A stretch of DNA of 64,000 nucleotides from Viscum album (taxonomy: Eukaryota > Streptophyta > Magnoliopsida > Santalales > Viscaceae): contig OY728121.1 in assembly GCA_963277665.1 (NCBI GenBank), positions 1,654,390,062 to 1,654,454,061 on the forward strand. The letters are read 5' to 3'. Each line of letters opens with the position of its first letter. Within the stretch, counting starts at the first letter, position 1. Under the pieces are notes generated by a model. That model did no database searches, had not been told where the DNA came from, and was given only the letters and a program-made list of their open reading frames with translations. A program made the position numbers and the translations under genes. Below, in pieces: positions 45,657 to 58,238 of this stretch.

Positions 45657-48507
45657 TGTAACGCCCCGACCCCAGTTACCCAGAGTCGGTGCATTATTAC
45701 ATAACATTGGCATGATCACAAGAAAGATCAAATCTCGAAAGACCGATTGGTTTAGTAGCCTTGGAAACACTAGATATATTCATAAGTTTTACATTACATC
45801 ATAAAATGAAAAACTACTAAAACAACATAATTTTTCCAAAATCCACACTATTAACCCCTCATAAAATCCCTGCAGGTCATTCATAACTTACTTCTTCACA
45901 TCCTGGGAAAAATAAAACATAGAAAAGGGGTGAGCTCAAATGCCCAGTAAGGATAACAATATAGCGGAAACTTTCATAAATAAGAATAAACATTTAAGGC
46001 AATGTATAACTAAAACAAAAGCCTTTTAAATATGAACTTTCAACATGGTATGGCATAAATAAAATGAAATAATGCCATTTACTTATTCACATGGATATTC
46101 TACTAATCGAATAATCACATGCAAAAATCAATAACCACTTTCATAATGTTGGAATGCATAATGCCAGACTATCATAACCACATAGCCAAGGCCTCGTGCC
46201 AAGACTACAAATAAGATTTTGTCAAGGCCTTGTGCCAAGACACTAGTTTATCTCATGAGACCTACCGATGCATCGAGGAGCTATAGCGGGCTCCACCCGT
46301 CACTTATTAAGTCCAATGCATTCCCATATGAAAAGGTTTAAACATAACATAAACATTCGTATTAAAACTAGCATACGAAATGTCAATAATTTCACCATAA
46401 ACTATGAATGGTATAAAAATAGCACATCCATAGTCAAACATATCACAAAACTTTCAATACAATATAGAAGTTTTGTATCATAATAGATCAAATTCAAATA
46501 AGCGTAAAATCCATCAAAGGATGTTGACATAGATGAAATCAAAATTCTTTTTAAAGAAATATCTCTTTTTATTTTGAAATCATTTAAGATCCATATAAAA
46601 TAACACATATTCTTTGAAAATATTCTTATAAGCTTGTAAGGGAAGTTTTTAAGATTTTATAACGGTGGAAATTAGCCGCACCCGCCGTATAAGTTTAAAA
46701 AAAACGTTCTTACCTTAATTCTGTCGAAAAGGTTAAAAATGACCTTGTTTTGAAAACGACGGAAAGATTCCTTTATAAACCTCTTATAAAAAGTCAAACA
46801 AGGGTATAAATGACTTTAACCCATATTCTTGTAAATAATAAAAATGTTTTGAAATACATTTTGAAGAAACATGGATGTGGATGATAAAGAGATCCCAGTA
46901 GATTATTACAAATAAATAACCTCGGATAATGAAGAGATTGTGAAATAACCCTTACCAATTTGGTAAATTATGAAACATACAACCCATAAAAGAGGTATCA
47001 TACAATTAATATGTAAATACACATAAATTAGAGTGTATTACACAAAGAATATAATTATGGGCAGTACATACACCACACAAAAGGTGATGGTGGCAATATG
47101 GCATGAATCTCACGGAAATAAGGAGTGAGATGAAAACCCCTTACCACGTTAATCAACTGAGTCGCATGGCCAAAAGTTAATAACCACCAAATTATTTACA
47201 GAATAACATGAATATAAAGTGAATCATGATATAAGTCTCTTGGCCAAACCTTAGATTTTTAGGAATTTAATATCAATTAATAATATAATATTTGTTTTAA
47301 GAACTCTTTTATGTCAATTTTGACACTATTCAATAGTTGATTTTTTTGAAACTCATAACAGATTGATTACTTCGAAAAAAGTTAATTAAATCAATCCTAA
47401 TATATCATATTATCCTAGAAAATTAGTTTAATTCATTAAAAGTTTCATATTATATTTATTTGGGTATTTATAATATCAATTATTTTAATTTTTCACTATT
47501 ATAGTAATTACTGCATCATCATTGTGTCATAAATAAAATACATTATTTAATGTCTAAAAATTATAAATAAAATATCATTATGTAGGAAATCTTTTTAGCT
47601 TTCTATTGAATATTTATAATCTAAAATCCAACATATATAACCCTATGTAACAATTTTTTTTCTAAAAGATATATGCTTGTGTCATTTTTGTATTCATTTT
47701 AACTTAATTAAAATAAAGTGTCATTATCACTTACAAGTGGATCCATGGGGTCCCAGAATAGACCCAAAGATTCCCATGGTCGACCATGTATCAACCAATA
47801 GGGTTAAGACACGTTTTAGGGTAATTTAGTATTACTATAATATTATTTTTTAACCCTTATTTACCGGATTTACCCTTAACCATGGTAAATAAAATATTTA
47901 CCGCAGTAATTATTCAAAATGTCTAAAAATAAAAGTTACCTATTTACACAATTTGAACATCCTGATTCCAAATATGGAATCCATTTTCCTAAATTCAAAA
48001 CACAGAAGTGGCAGAAATTAATTTAAAATTAATTCCCGCTGTCAAAACAAAAAAGCGTGTTTTTAAGAGATAATAACTATCAAAAGATTGACACTCGTTT
48101 ATGTTCGGTTTAATTGTAAAATTATGTCCAATGACCAAAATTATATTAAATGGTAAAAATATATTCTAAATATACTTTAAAACCACTCAAATTCATAATT
48201 TATCACTATTAATTATTTTGATTAAAAAAGTTGTTTTTAATTAAAACTTAGTAATTTTCACTATTCATCAAAATATGAAAGTTATCCGAAATGTACCAAA
48301 ATTTCACCTTAGGCTAAATTCGATATTCCAAATCCAAAAATGAAGTCCATTTTCAAATATAAAATATATATAATTTCAAAAAGTAGGTATTACTATTCAT
48401 AACAGCTAGTTTGATTAGTTATGGTGTGTTAGAACTCGGTGTTGCGTACAACACACGCTATCACATTATTCAAAGAGAAGCGTACCGTAGAAGCTTGGGG
48501 TGTTACA
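45657..48507 (-). mobile_element. Element G 5' LTR (right copy)
   Basis: 2851 bp, the same termini as the left LTR, offset by 4801 bases until one extra A near 48052. Directly preceded by the primer-binding site. As the 5' LTR of a minus-strand element it would hold the promoter that drives transcription leftward. Confidence 0.97.
46654..46662 (-). promoter_or_regulatory. Candidate TATA box in the right (5') LTR of G
   Basis: Same motif and GC-rich neighbour as at 41853-41861, in the LTR that would drive element transcription. Tentative for the same reason. Confidence 0.3.
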
Positions 48508-48512
48508 TTATA
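48508..48512. repeat. Element G target-site duplication, right copy (TTATA)
   Basis: TTATA directly after GGGTGTTACA, identical to 40851-40855. Confidence 0.95.
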
Positions 48513-51500
48513 GATACATCATTGAAGTGTATGGAGTTATACTCACTAATTCAATATCCTCTTATATCTTACACATGTATTCCAAGAGATAATTATTCCA
48601 TGTGACATTGGAAATATTTCTTTATCAAATTATTCAAACATGGTATTTTTTCAATACCTTGATAATGTACATACTTGGACTATGTCAAATTAACCATAGG
48701 ATTTATCTCCATACATATTGTTCCCTAAAACATGGGTTACTAATTTAATTAAATCTTTGGAGTGTTACTTTAATCATAATATCAATTGACTGTAGGACTA
48801 ATAACTATTTTATATATGTTATAAAACAAATATCCTCCAGAAAACTAAGGCACTCCCACAAACCTCCTATAGATACCAATCATACTTTAATTCCAAAAAA
48901 AATCTATTATACAGATAATTTATTTAATTCATAGATGGATCTCTTTAACATTCATTCCATATTAGCATTCAATGGTGTCAAAAACCCTTTCTGGTTCTGT
49001 TGTATAGACACTTTCCATGAAATGTGGTCCTGATATCCAATGCCCAATATAATGATCCTAGAATTTTTCTATGAAAAGTATAACTATATTGGTTTTAATA
49101 ATTATTACATGGTGTAACTAGTGGATCATTATCGGTACCATGTTTTTAGCCCATGTATATTTTATCTTGAATACTCACCAGCATCTTTACATCAATTTGG
49201 GAAATTGCCAAAATGTTGTCTTGATCTTGGTACATGGAATATATTTTTTTAATTTATATTCTACTTTCATTTTATCTAATGATTATTTACTTTATCCTTA
49301 TCGGATATCAATTTTTTATTATCAATGATTAATATATCACATAACTGTTGATTATAAAACCTTAACACTTCAGTTTTATCTTTCCAATGTAGTATGTGTC
49401 TTTGGAACATTCCCTTTCACCGATATCTTCTGGAACTTATTCCTATACTAATTATTTATGCATCTCAAACTTTTAATTCATTCAAATCAACCTATCTAAC
49501 ACAAAAAAAAATATTTTCACCCTCTTATAGAAATATAGTCATTCACTTTATTATAACTTTTCTATATTATGTATTTATATAATATTATTAACTATCCATA
49601 TAATTACCTGAGATACAATTTTTGTTTTTCTTCTAAACAAATTTATTTATTGGAAAATACAGGATAAACACTTTTCATCTAAACAAATGTATTATGACAT
49701 AATGGATTTATTTCATAGTATTTACTCATATGATATTTCTCTATCACTATAATTGGCTTGTAGTTACGATTTAATAATGGTAAGTGAAGAATGTCTCAAA
49801 AAGGGATAATAAAAGACTTTTAAGAATTATAATACTCATCATCAACCTTATTTTTACTATAATAATTTCTCTGATGTGTATAATAGAATGTGACTTTTGG
49901 AATTACTCCACTTAAATTTAAATGATTGATGAATACTTGTTTAAGATATACTACAACAAGACTGTCCTAAAGATATAATATCTTTTAATATTTGTATTCA
50001 TTTCATCACTAAGTATTCCTAAAATTTATTAAATTAATCTCATTAAGTATATGAATTTACCTCTATATTCTACTTGAAATAGTTACCATGTATCTTATTG
50101 AACTGGTTATATAAGTTGTGTGTCTTTGTCATGTTTAATTCATAATATATATTATCCAATATACCTAATAATAAATCAGGTCTAATACAAAACATTTTTA
50201 TAACAAGAATAGTATAAACACCTTTCTTGGTATTTCCTATAAATGTTCTTCTATATTTACATGACAAAGAGTTATCTTTTTAGAACTAGGTATTTTTTTA
50301 CTCTTACATTTTATATTCATTATTTATTATCTATCATTCAAGTATAATTCAACTACTAGTTGAGTATTAAATACTAAAAATAATAATTACAAAATTAAAT
50401 AATGTTTTTTATGTCCAATGGAATAATTAGATAAATATTTTGGTAATACATAGTAAAATTTCAACAAGAATCAATCCAATTTAAAAAACTGAAGTCATAT
50501 TTTCTCATCGGTGACATAGGAATCACCAATTCTCAGCTATTGGAAGAATTCACCTAACTTATTATAATTTTTCTAAAATTACTAGGTAACTATATTTGGA
50601 TAAATATATTTAATTCACATAATCCATCTAATACTGAAGAAGTAAAATAGAAATATTACTTGTAATAATGAATATGCCCAATGTAGAATCATCTACTTTA
50701 TTCTTTTAAAATTTAATTAATGTTCTCTTCCAGTAAACTTTCTCAACACATGTGAATAAAATAGCCTCATTTTTTATGTTCTCTCTCATTAATTTTGTTT
50801 TCTTAAAATGTAGTTATGAATTTTCCATTGGAACCCTAATTTCTATTGGATTTTTCTCTTATAAATTCTTCTTTTTCACCATAAGAACAAAATATTTATC
50901 TTTCTTTAAGACCTTTTATTCATGTAAAACATTACCCAAAAGTTATTTAAGTGGTTTCTCTATATTATTCATTTTGTAGTTATTATGAAATATGTAGTAG
51001 TTTGTTGATAAGTATGTGATAATGATATGTATTAAAAAATAGTCAATATATTCTATAAACATAAGTACATGAGGAACATCTTCAATTTCATCTTTCAATT
51101 TATGTGTGTTCATTTCAATAATAATATGACTCATTTATTAAATAATTTTCATAAAAAAACATCTAGTAAATGATAAAACACTGTACAATAATCCATTTCC
51201 TCATGTTTATATCAAAAATTATTGAAAATTGGAGATAAAATTATGATGTAAACATAAATTTTGTTATACATGAGTATCTTATAATCTCCTTTTCACCCTC
51301 ACTTGATTCCTAAGGTGGCTCATTGGGTAGTGTGGACTCCAAAAAATACCCCTTCCTTTCATATCATAGTACTATATGGAAACACATGTACCACTCTTGA
51401 AAATTAGTGATTTTTATGACGTGTTCATTTTCTAGTATTGTTACAAATATTTATTTGGTATTACTTTCCATTTTCTATTAAATTAAACATTAGTATATTA

Positions 51501-52830
51501 GTTATTTTATCTTTATCATCAATTATAAGAAATTATAGATATATTAATATTAAATGTCTCCCATTTTTTTAAAATATATTAGTATCCCTCAACCATTAGA
51601 TTTAGAATATTATGTCTCTTTAGTATTATTGTCGAAATAACCATTAAAACCAATCATCAAAATCCAAGTTATGGTTATGAAACTACTTTGAGAGTTTCAA
51701 GGTATGATTTTGGTTGGCCAGTCGTATTGTCTCATAGATCATTGATCTTTTTAGAGGATTTTAATCTCCTATTAATCCTTAACATGGATTTTCTCAACAC
51801 TTTCCTCTAAGATTGAACCAATTTATTTGTAGATATTTCTTTTATGTCAATTTTTGTTAATTAATCCCACTACTTTTGTCAAAACTCCCTAATAGTAGTA
51901 GGTACCCACAACTATGGTTGAAAAGAACCACATACTATGGTTTCATTATAACTTCACTTGAAGAAGGCATTAATTACTTAATAATTTTTTAGGGTTTTAA
52001 AAGTTATTCTCAATGAATGAAATCCTTTATATTTAACATATTTATTATATGTTTCTGCACTAATAACATAATCATGATTTAAATAGAGAACATTACTCAT
52101 GTATTAATCTTCTTTTTCCTATGAATTATTATTATATGTGATTACATATAGCCCACACATTCACAAAATAAATAACCATGCATAAATAAATAAATAAATG
52201 ATTTGGTCAGGAGAAGTTCTAAGGTTGATCCATTGAGTGAAAATAGATCAACCTAGACCGTAGGAGTGAAACCTTGAGTTTCATCTAACTCAAGTCATAG
52301 TGCCCACCCTATCCAATGCAACAAACTCTCATTGGTAATTTCTCCAAGTATCAATACCTACTATGTATTGTTTCATCCTACTCATTATACAATAATACTT
52401 AAATGATGGATAGGGGAATCAGGAATACAAGTTACATATAAATAAATTGCTTGTGGATAAATAGGCCCTTATACAAATAATGGGGTCAATAAATGATACA
52501 AAAAACCTTGATTAATTGATTAGTTGTTCCAACTCATCACACATTATAATAATTAAATAAATAAATATTAACATTCATCATATGGTCTTATTTATGACCA
52601 GTCATCAAGTAATAAACAAGAATAACAAAATTAAATTTTTAGATAATTTATCTTGAGGAAAATAATTTTTGATTAAAATTAATTAAAATAATTTTAATTC
52701 ATGGATTAAATATCCCATTTTATCATTATAAATTTTATTAAATGTAAAAAAAATATTTTTTTTGTAATTTTTTAAAAAAAAATCGGTTCATGAACAATTA
52801 AATATTCTCTATAAAAGAGTTTCGGGCCCA

Positions 52831-52985
52831 AAAAAGCCCAGACTAGCTCAGCGGGTAAGGCATAGCCTGACCTGACTCCACCCAGGTCAGAGGAGAAACA
52901 CTCCCAACACATGATACATGTGGGGTATGTATGAAATTCCATTGGTCACGGCCAATATTGAACAAGAAACAATTAAAAAATAATA
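52831..52985 (+). repeat. Candidate degenerate SINE (tRNA-like head)
   Basis: GACTAGCTCAGCGGGTAAGG (52842-52861) is a near-consensus tRNA D-arm/A-box (TAGCTCAG-GGTA). It is followed by a perfect 8-bp hairpin CTGACCTG/CAGGTCAG and, about 100 bases on, an A-rich tail. AACAATTAAA occurs near 52793 and again near 52970, a possible target duplication, though the left copy lies about 35 bases before the tRNA-like head. No clear B box (GGTTCGANNCC) is visible. The GC-rich patch stands out from its surroundings. Confidence 0.35.
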
Positions 52986-53046
52986 TGAGACAATGTCAAT
53001 AGCACTAGAACATTTCCCATCATGGGTGGAAAAGCTTCTCGCTTGA

Positions 53047-53235
53047 TTAAAATCTTTTTGTATAAATAATTAGATGACCCATTCTTTTTAATATTTTACC
53101 TTTTTCATAGGGATTGATATCCCCCATTGTTTCTTCTCCAGGACGTTCAGAGATTCCACTAGCATTCGGACCACCACTGTGTGCTTTGGTGGTCGCCATC
53201 CATAGTTCACCTTCAAAAAATATATCATATAACAT
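53047..53235 (-). pseudogene. Possible gag N-terminus of element F
   Basis: A 62-codon minus frame reads FEGELWMATTKAHSGGPNAS then GISERPGEETMGDINPYEKG. It lies about 190 bp inside the primer site of F, where gag would begin, and has a less biased composition than nearby chance frames. I do not recognise the family and cannot exclude chance. Confidence 0.3.
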
Positions 53236-53417
53236 ATATATATACTAGTATAATTTTTAAAACCTAAAATACAATTTTTTTTATCTTCATTTGGTCGTAA
53301 CTCGACCACCCAACATCTGATTGAAATTACATCAATAGTGTTGAGACTATATTTATTCCCTATAACTGAATTCATGAAAATTTAATTTGTGGATAAGATT
53401 AATTAAATACATGGTCA

Positions 53418-53428
53418 CTTTAGTACCA
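53418..53428 (-). other. Element F primer-binding-site remnant
   Basis: Plus-strand CTTTAGTACCA, whose complement TGGTACTAAAG resembles the TGGTATCAGAG primer site with several changes, two bases left of the LTR start TGTTGG. It supports minus orientation. Confidence 0.45.
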
Positions 53429-53430
53429 CG

Positions 53431-55190
53431 TGTTGGTATCAAGTGCATATAAAAATCTTAAAAGTATGGGAAATTAAAAAATTTACACTAAATTAATGTT
53501 GTAACATCATATCGGACATAGAAACACCTAGTTATCAACCCATAGATCTTGTGTGAATTAAATAATCATGAAAAATAAAAATCAAAACCCTTACTCACTC
53601 GATTTTGATCAAACACATTTTTGAACATTTTTTATTGAAGTAAATTATTTCATAACCATATGTATCATCCAAAAATGATTCATAGAATTTATAGAATATC
53701 TATGTTTGAGTTTCAGGTTCTAGTACAAAGAATTGAAGCTTATTATGATGTCCTTTTGATAACGAAATCACTATTTCTTCTATCCATGATGGGGTTATTG
53801 GATCGGGTTCCTGGATTAACTAATTATGAATCTAGGATATAGGATAGAGGATATAAAGACTCACAAATTCTATTGAAAAATAGTCTGTGAATTTGATCAT
53901 ATCCTAGCTTGTATAGGGAGGTTAAATTCAGAATTTCACTTTGGCCACAAAAAGTGTTTAACATTCTAAATAATTCATGTATACTACTTATGAACTAGTA
54001 ACCATATAAAAAATTTCATAAGTACACAATCATAAAAAAGAAACACTAAAATAATGTAATGATATAAAATAAAAGTAATTATCTTGACTAATCTCTTCCA
54101 TAGATATTTAACAACCATAGAATAATAAAAAAATCATTCATAAAATATTTATCCTTGTATCAAATAAATAAATTTTGAATATATCGAGTTAATAAATTAA
54201 AAACTTAATATTATAAACTTGAATAGTATTTAATTTATTTATTTCTTATGATTGTTCAAACTTGGGCAATACCTAACCCAGACTATAGGGCCCACTATGT
54301 CCTAAACTCGAATTCATAATAATTTTCCAAGATTCAGAATTCACTTTTCATATGACCCCATAAACATTAATCTCTATAGTACTGAGTGATACTCAAAGAC
54401 CAGGTTTGGTGTAAAGAAAAAAATCAAGACCACTAAGAAGATATTGTTCATTCATATCAATGGAAAACTTCTCTATGAACATACACTACGTAATATAATA
54501 TATCAGCCACTCTATATCTCATAAATCGGGACACACAAAATGTGTCACCATCCTTACATGCTTTATTTATTCTTTTCGTGACCATATTGATGGACTTAAC
54601 TTCTTATAAAATCTTCATAGATTTAATAAATGATCTATCATCCTCATAAACTGTTCTAGAGATATCTCTTTCTCTACTCAAAAGTAAAAAATCATATCTT
54701 GATCATTCAACCAATGGCGTACCACCAACGTCACACCCAATGCAAGATACCTCACCAAAAATATAAATTTCGTGTTTTTTTCTTACATTAATGTTTGAGA
54801 AAAAATAATACACAATGATTATCATATCAATTCGATATATTAATATATTTGTTTTTAGACAGAAACAACTAATGACACCCGAAACATGTGGTGTTCCCAT
54901 TAGCAGGTCAGTCCACATGATATTCCCTACTCGATATCACCAAGTGTTAACTTTGTGAGATGAAGTATCATTAATTATGATCCCCCAACACCAAATTGTC
55001 ATACATAATCTATGTCCCTTCAGTATGATGTATCTATACCATAATACCTATTTTTATCATTATTATCCTAGTATATCAATGTTATAATTATTTCTAAGAA
55101 CTATTAAAAATATTTGATATGACAAATAATCCAAGTAAATTACCATATAAATAGTGAAAAAAGAGGAACCAAAACTATTTTGGTAGGATA
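53431..55190 (-). mobile_element. Element F 5' LTR (right copy)
   Basis: Homologous to 38523-40309 throughout. The start is sharp (TGTTGGTATCAAG). The end is not: similarity continues to ACCATATAAATAGTG and AAAACTATTTT (about 55180), and the terminal GGGCCTAACA of the left copy is not preserved. Confidence 0.7.
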
Positions 55191-56184
55191 AAATCATGCA
55201 CAGATCATAGTATACATGATATGGTTATAGAAAAGTATTACAAAAGTTTGTTCTTGGGCACCCACTTTTACAACATTACCTTGAATGTAATTAATTAATT
55301 GCGTTTCATTTCTTTTAAAATGTTTTTAAGATTATAGTAGGAAATAAAAATGGGATTTTTTTTGTGGGATGGTTCATGATACAACAAAGGTTCGAGGGTC
55401 TAAAATATTTTTGGGAGTTAATTATTATCAAAATTTGGAAGTGATATTAATGGGGATCTTTAATCAACACATGTTCTAAAAAAATTATTCATAATCATAG
55501 AAAGATAGTTGACCTTAAGGAAAAAAATTCATAAATAAGGGTGGAATAGAGTTGGGAAATTATAACAGAACATTCCAAAAACACCTGAATAGAAGGAAGA
55601 AAAATAAATAAAAAGATATTGGGATTTTGTAAAATAGCCATTTTTCAACAATTGAGTTAACAAAAAACATATTCTAAAATGTTAAAACTCTAATATGGTT
55701 TAGTTTTTTATATTTATTGAAATGATTATGAAATTATAGTGAAGGATTACATATCCTCTTTGGACTATTTGTTTTTTTTTTGTATTTTTAATTAGGTCCC
55801 CACTTCCATTAAAGAGTCTTAATAATAAAAAAGTGGATTAAAGTATAAATTTTTTTATTTGATGGAATGGTAGGTTGATCCATCCCCTAAAGGTGAATTT
55901 TTATAGTATGGGACTCTCTTAAAGATTTATTATATTCTCCTGAAAACATTATAGGTAACAATACTAGTCACCTTTTGTGAAATTAACTGACTTGAACTAA
56001 TGCATTTGAAAATACACTACATGAAACTAAAATAACTTTCACTAAGGTAATAGAGAAAATCATAGTCACTATATGATAAAGGCTTGTTAAAATACATATT
56101 GTAAGGAACTCTAGATTTTAATACTATCCATGGAGGAAAAATATTCAAAATATAGTTTAAATATATATATATTAAGGAAGAAAT
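55191..56184. other. AT-rich sequence with no recognised feature
   Basis: I see no coding motif, LTR terminus or repeat in this stretch. Confidence 0.5.
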
Positions 56185-56480
56185 GGATGTGTGTTATTAT
56201 CACACATATGAATACTGAACTACTGGATTATCACTGGTTGGTTTTTCAATTATATCATCACCAATAAATATGTGTACTCTCATCATGCACATGAATTATT
56301 TCCCACTTTCTTATCACCAATTGTATTTTTTATTATCTCTTCACTAACTAACATCTGTATTCTCATCATATGGATGTATAATGTCCCACTAGCTCATCGC
56401 CAAAATGATTTTCCATTGAATCGTCAACTAGAAACATGTGTATTATAATCACACACATGAATACTCAATACAGTAGCTTA
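56185..56480. repeat. Degenerate tandem repeat, about 83-bp unit, 3.5 copies
   Basis: Units start near 56185, 56268, 56350 and 56432, each opening with ATGTGTATT-type sequence followed by ATCACACACATGAAT (variants ATCACACATATGAAT, ATCATGCACATGAAT, ATCATATGGATGTAT). Later in each unit comes TATCACCAAT or TCATCGCCAAAAT. Period 82-83 bp with substantial divergence between copies. Confidence 0.75.
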
Positions 56481-56523
56481 TATATTATAAATATGTGTGA
56501 TATGGGAGGTATATCTTTGAAAG

Positions 56524-57083
56524 AACACATGATGATGTGGTTACAAAGAATTATTGTGTCATCCAGGAAGGATAAAAGGTTTATCATGGAGTTTAATAGC
56601 AACCAAGAATATAGATAGGGTAATTATAAAGTTAAGTTTCATTCAGGAAGGTGGATTGCATTATGAGGGATTTGTATTTCATCCAACAATTTAAAGGGTT
56701 TATGTTGGAGTTTAAGGGAATCCCTGAAGAAATATAGGGATATTTTGGAGGTTAGTTTTATCTTGAAATATTTATAGGGTTATACTATAGTTTTTTGGAA
56801 TTCAATAAAGTGAAAATATTTATGTTTGAGACTTATGGAATCCTAGAATGTGAAAGAGCTTATAGATGAGTTCGATGTAATCTAGGAAGATAAGAAGTGT
56901 TTACAATAGAGTTTTTTTAATTTAGGATGTAAAAAATATTTATTCAAGAATTTAAAGTCTTCTAGAAATATATAAATGGTTTCTCTAAAGTTTAATTCCA
57001 TTGATAAATAAAGATAATTATATATGGAAATATACTGCCATATAGGAAGATGAAAGTTTAATTAAATAGGATCAAGGTGTCTT
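56524..57083. repeat. Degenerate tandem repeat, 40-bp unit, about 14 copies
   Basis: Starts of the AGGAAGAT-like anchor fall at about 56524, 56565, 56606, 56646, 56686, 56724, 56763, 56804, 56845, 56884, 56924, 56964, 57003 and 57044, giving intervals of 38-41 bases. Each unit reads roughly AGGAAGATA-AAAGGGTTTAT followed by GTTGGAGTTTAATGGAATCC. The period is not a multiple of three, so no protein repeat is implied. Copies decay further beyond 57084. Confidence 0.8.
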
Positions 57084-57385
57084 AGTATTAGGATTAAACC
57101 TATAGAGGGACTCTAATATATATTTATATAGGGGATTCAAAAAAAAATTAGTTTAGGGTAATATTTTATATCCAGTCCATTGGTTGTGAAAATCATTCTT
57201 AAAAAATAAATCTTTAATTTTAAGATTAGCAATAAAGGCTAACATGAAGTTTAAATACTTATATAAGGGAATAAAATGTATCCTTGATAATGTGTTTTAT
57301 TATTTAAATACATTTAATAAAGTGTAACATGAAGTTTAATATCTTATGGGTAGGATAATTTTAATGCCTTTTAATATTTTTGACA

Positions 57386-57540
57386 AAGGACAAATTTCAT
57401 ATAGTCTACGGTTGTGTGATAAGGACCAAATGTATTATAGTTTAATGGTTATATTACTAGAACTGATTGTATTGTAGTTTTAGTGAATGTGATTAATTCT
57501 TAATGTATTTGAGTTAAAGGTTATATGACTAGGACCTCTA
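57386..57540. repeat. Degenerate tandem repeat, about 37-bp unit, about 4 copies
   Basis: Successive units start GACAAATTTCATATAG, GACCAAATGTATTATAG, AACTGATTGTATTGTAG and TTCTTAATGTATTTGAG, each followed by a GGTTATAT-type stretch and ending in ACTAG or ATAAG. Period 35-38 bp. Confidence 0.65.
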
Positions 57541-58238
57541 GGTGAAAGGCTCCTTAGGAAGGAATAATTATCAAACTTATAAATGAGTGTCCCAAAATAT
57601 GGGACCTATCAATAACCCAACTAAAAGTGTCAAAATTTCCACCATTGTGGTCCTTCAAGGTGTATAATAATTGGACTTACACATAATAATCCTTGAAAGT
57701 ATCTCATGTATGTGTTGGGAGAATGTATAGGACTTACTCTATCTTAGGTGGAGAAAATATATAATGAATTCAGACATAGTATGATTAGGTCTTGTATAAA
57801 ATATTCTTATCATGTATTGGAGTTCAAGGGAAAAGATATGGTTGGTAACCAGTCGAATGAGATTTGTAAATAATATTAGGGGGATTATTAATAAGTAGTT
57901 GGGATTTTGGGTTATTCTAATGGATATAGTGAGGATATGTGACCCTTAAGAAAATATTCTTTGAAACACCATATATTTGGTTATCTTGGACTATTGAGTT
58001 AAGGTAGTCTTATCATAGAATAAAGTTGTGTTCTATCAAGGTGAGGAGAGATGTAAAGATAAATTCCTTCACATAGAAACCTTCCTAGTAAAAAAAGATT
58101 CACGGATCTTGAATGGTAATTCCATGAGGGAAAATTGGTAGAAATATTTTCACTTATCAAAGATATTTGACTTTGATAATAGTAATAGGATTGATTAAGT
58201 CCTCATAGAATATGGTGATGCCTTTGTCGGTGGAAGGA
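57541..58238. other. Unassigned sequence between tandem arrays and element C
   Basis: No recognised feature. It could be LTR-like sequence of another old element, as could the tandem arrays before it, but I found no partner copy. Confidence 0.4.

Larger units (their letters stand above)
40856..48507 (-). mobile_element. Element G: young, internally deleted Ty3/gypsy chromovirus
   Basis: A structurally complete LTR element of 7652 bp: perfect TTATA target duplication, two near-identical LTRs beginning TGTAACGCCCCG and ending GGGTGTTACA on the plus strand, an initiator-Met-tRNA primer site and a polypurine tract. By hand comparison the LTRs differ at about 39 substitutions and one indel in 2850 bp, about 1.4 percent, so it is much younger than its neighbours. 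The 1951 bp inside carries only a leader, the first third of gag and the C-terminal part of integrase with a chromodomain; zinc knuckle, protease, RT, RNase H and the integrase N-terminus are missing. The chromodomain and gag fit the Tekay/Del lineage. It lies inside element F. Confidence 0.97.
48513..53417 (-). other. Element F internal region right of G
   Basis: About 4.9 kb of AT-rich sequence that should be the body of F. Minus-strand frames at 50070-50267 and 50943-51134 and plus-strand frames at 50752-50979 and 49394-49582 show no motif I can name. A SINE-like insertion lies near 52831, and a GC-richer minus frame at 53047-53235 sits near the primer site. Confidence 0.4.
38523..55190 (-). 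mobile_element. Element F: old LTR retrotransposon, split by G
   Basis: Sequences 38523-40309 and 53431-about 55190 are homologous over their whole length, start with TGTTGATACTAGGTGCAT and TGTTGGTATCAAGTGCAT, and lie about 5.5 kb apart once G is removed. The left copy ends GGGCCTAACA. A primer-site-like CTTTAGTACCA lies at 53418-53428 just left of the right copy, indicating minus orientation. LTR ends of the TGTTAGGCCC type suggest Ty1/copia, but I found no certain coding motif, so the superfamily is inference. The five bases left of the element are AACCA; the right edge is too eroded to confirm a duplication. Confidence 0.65.
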
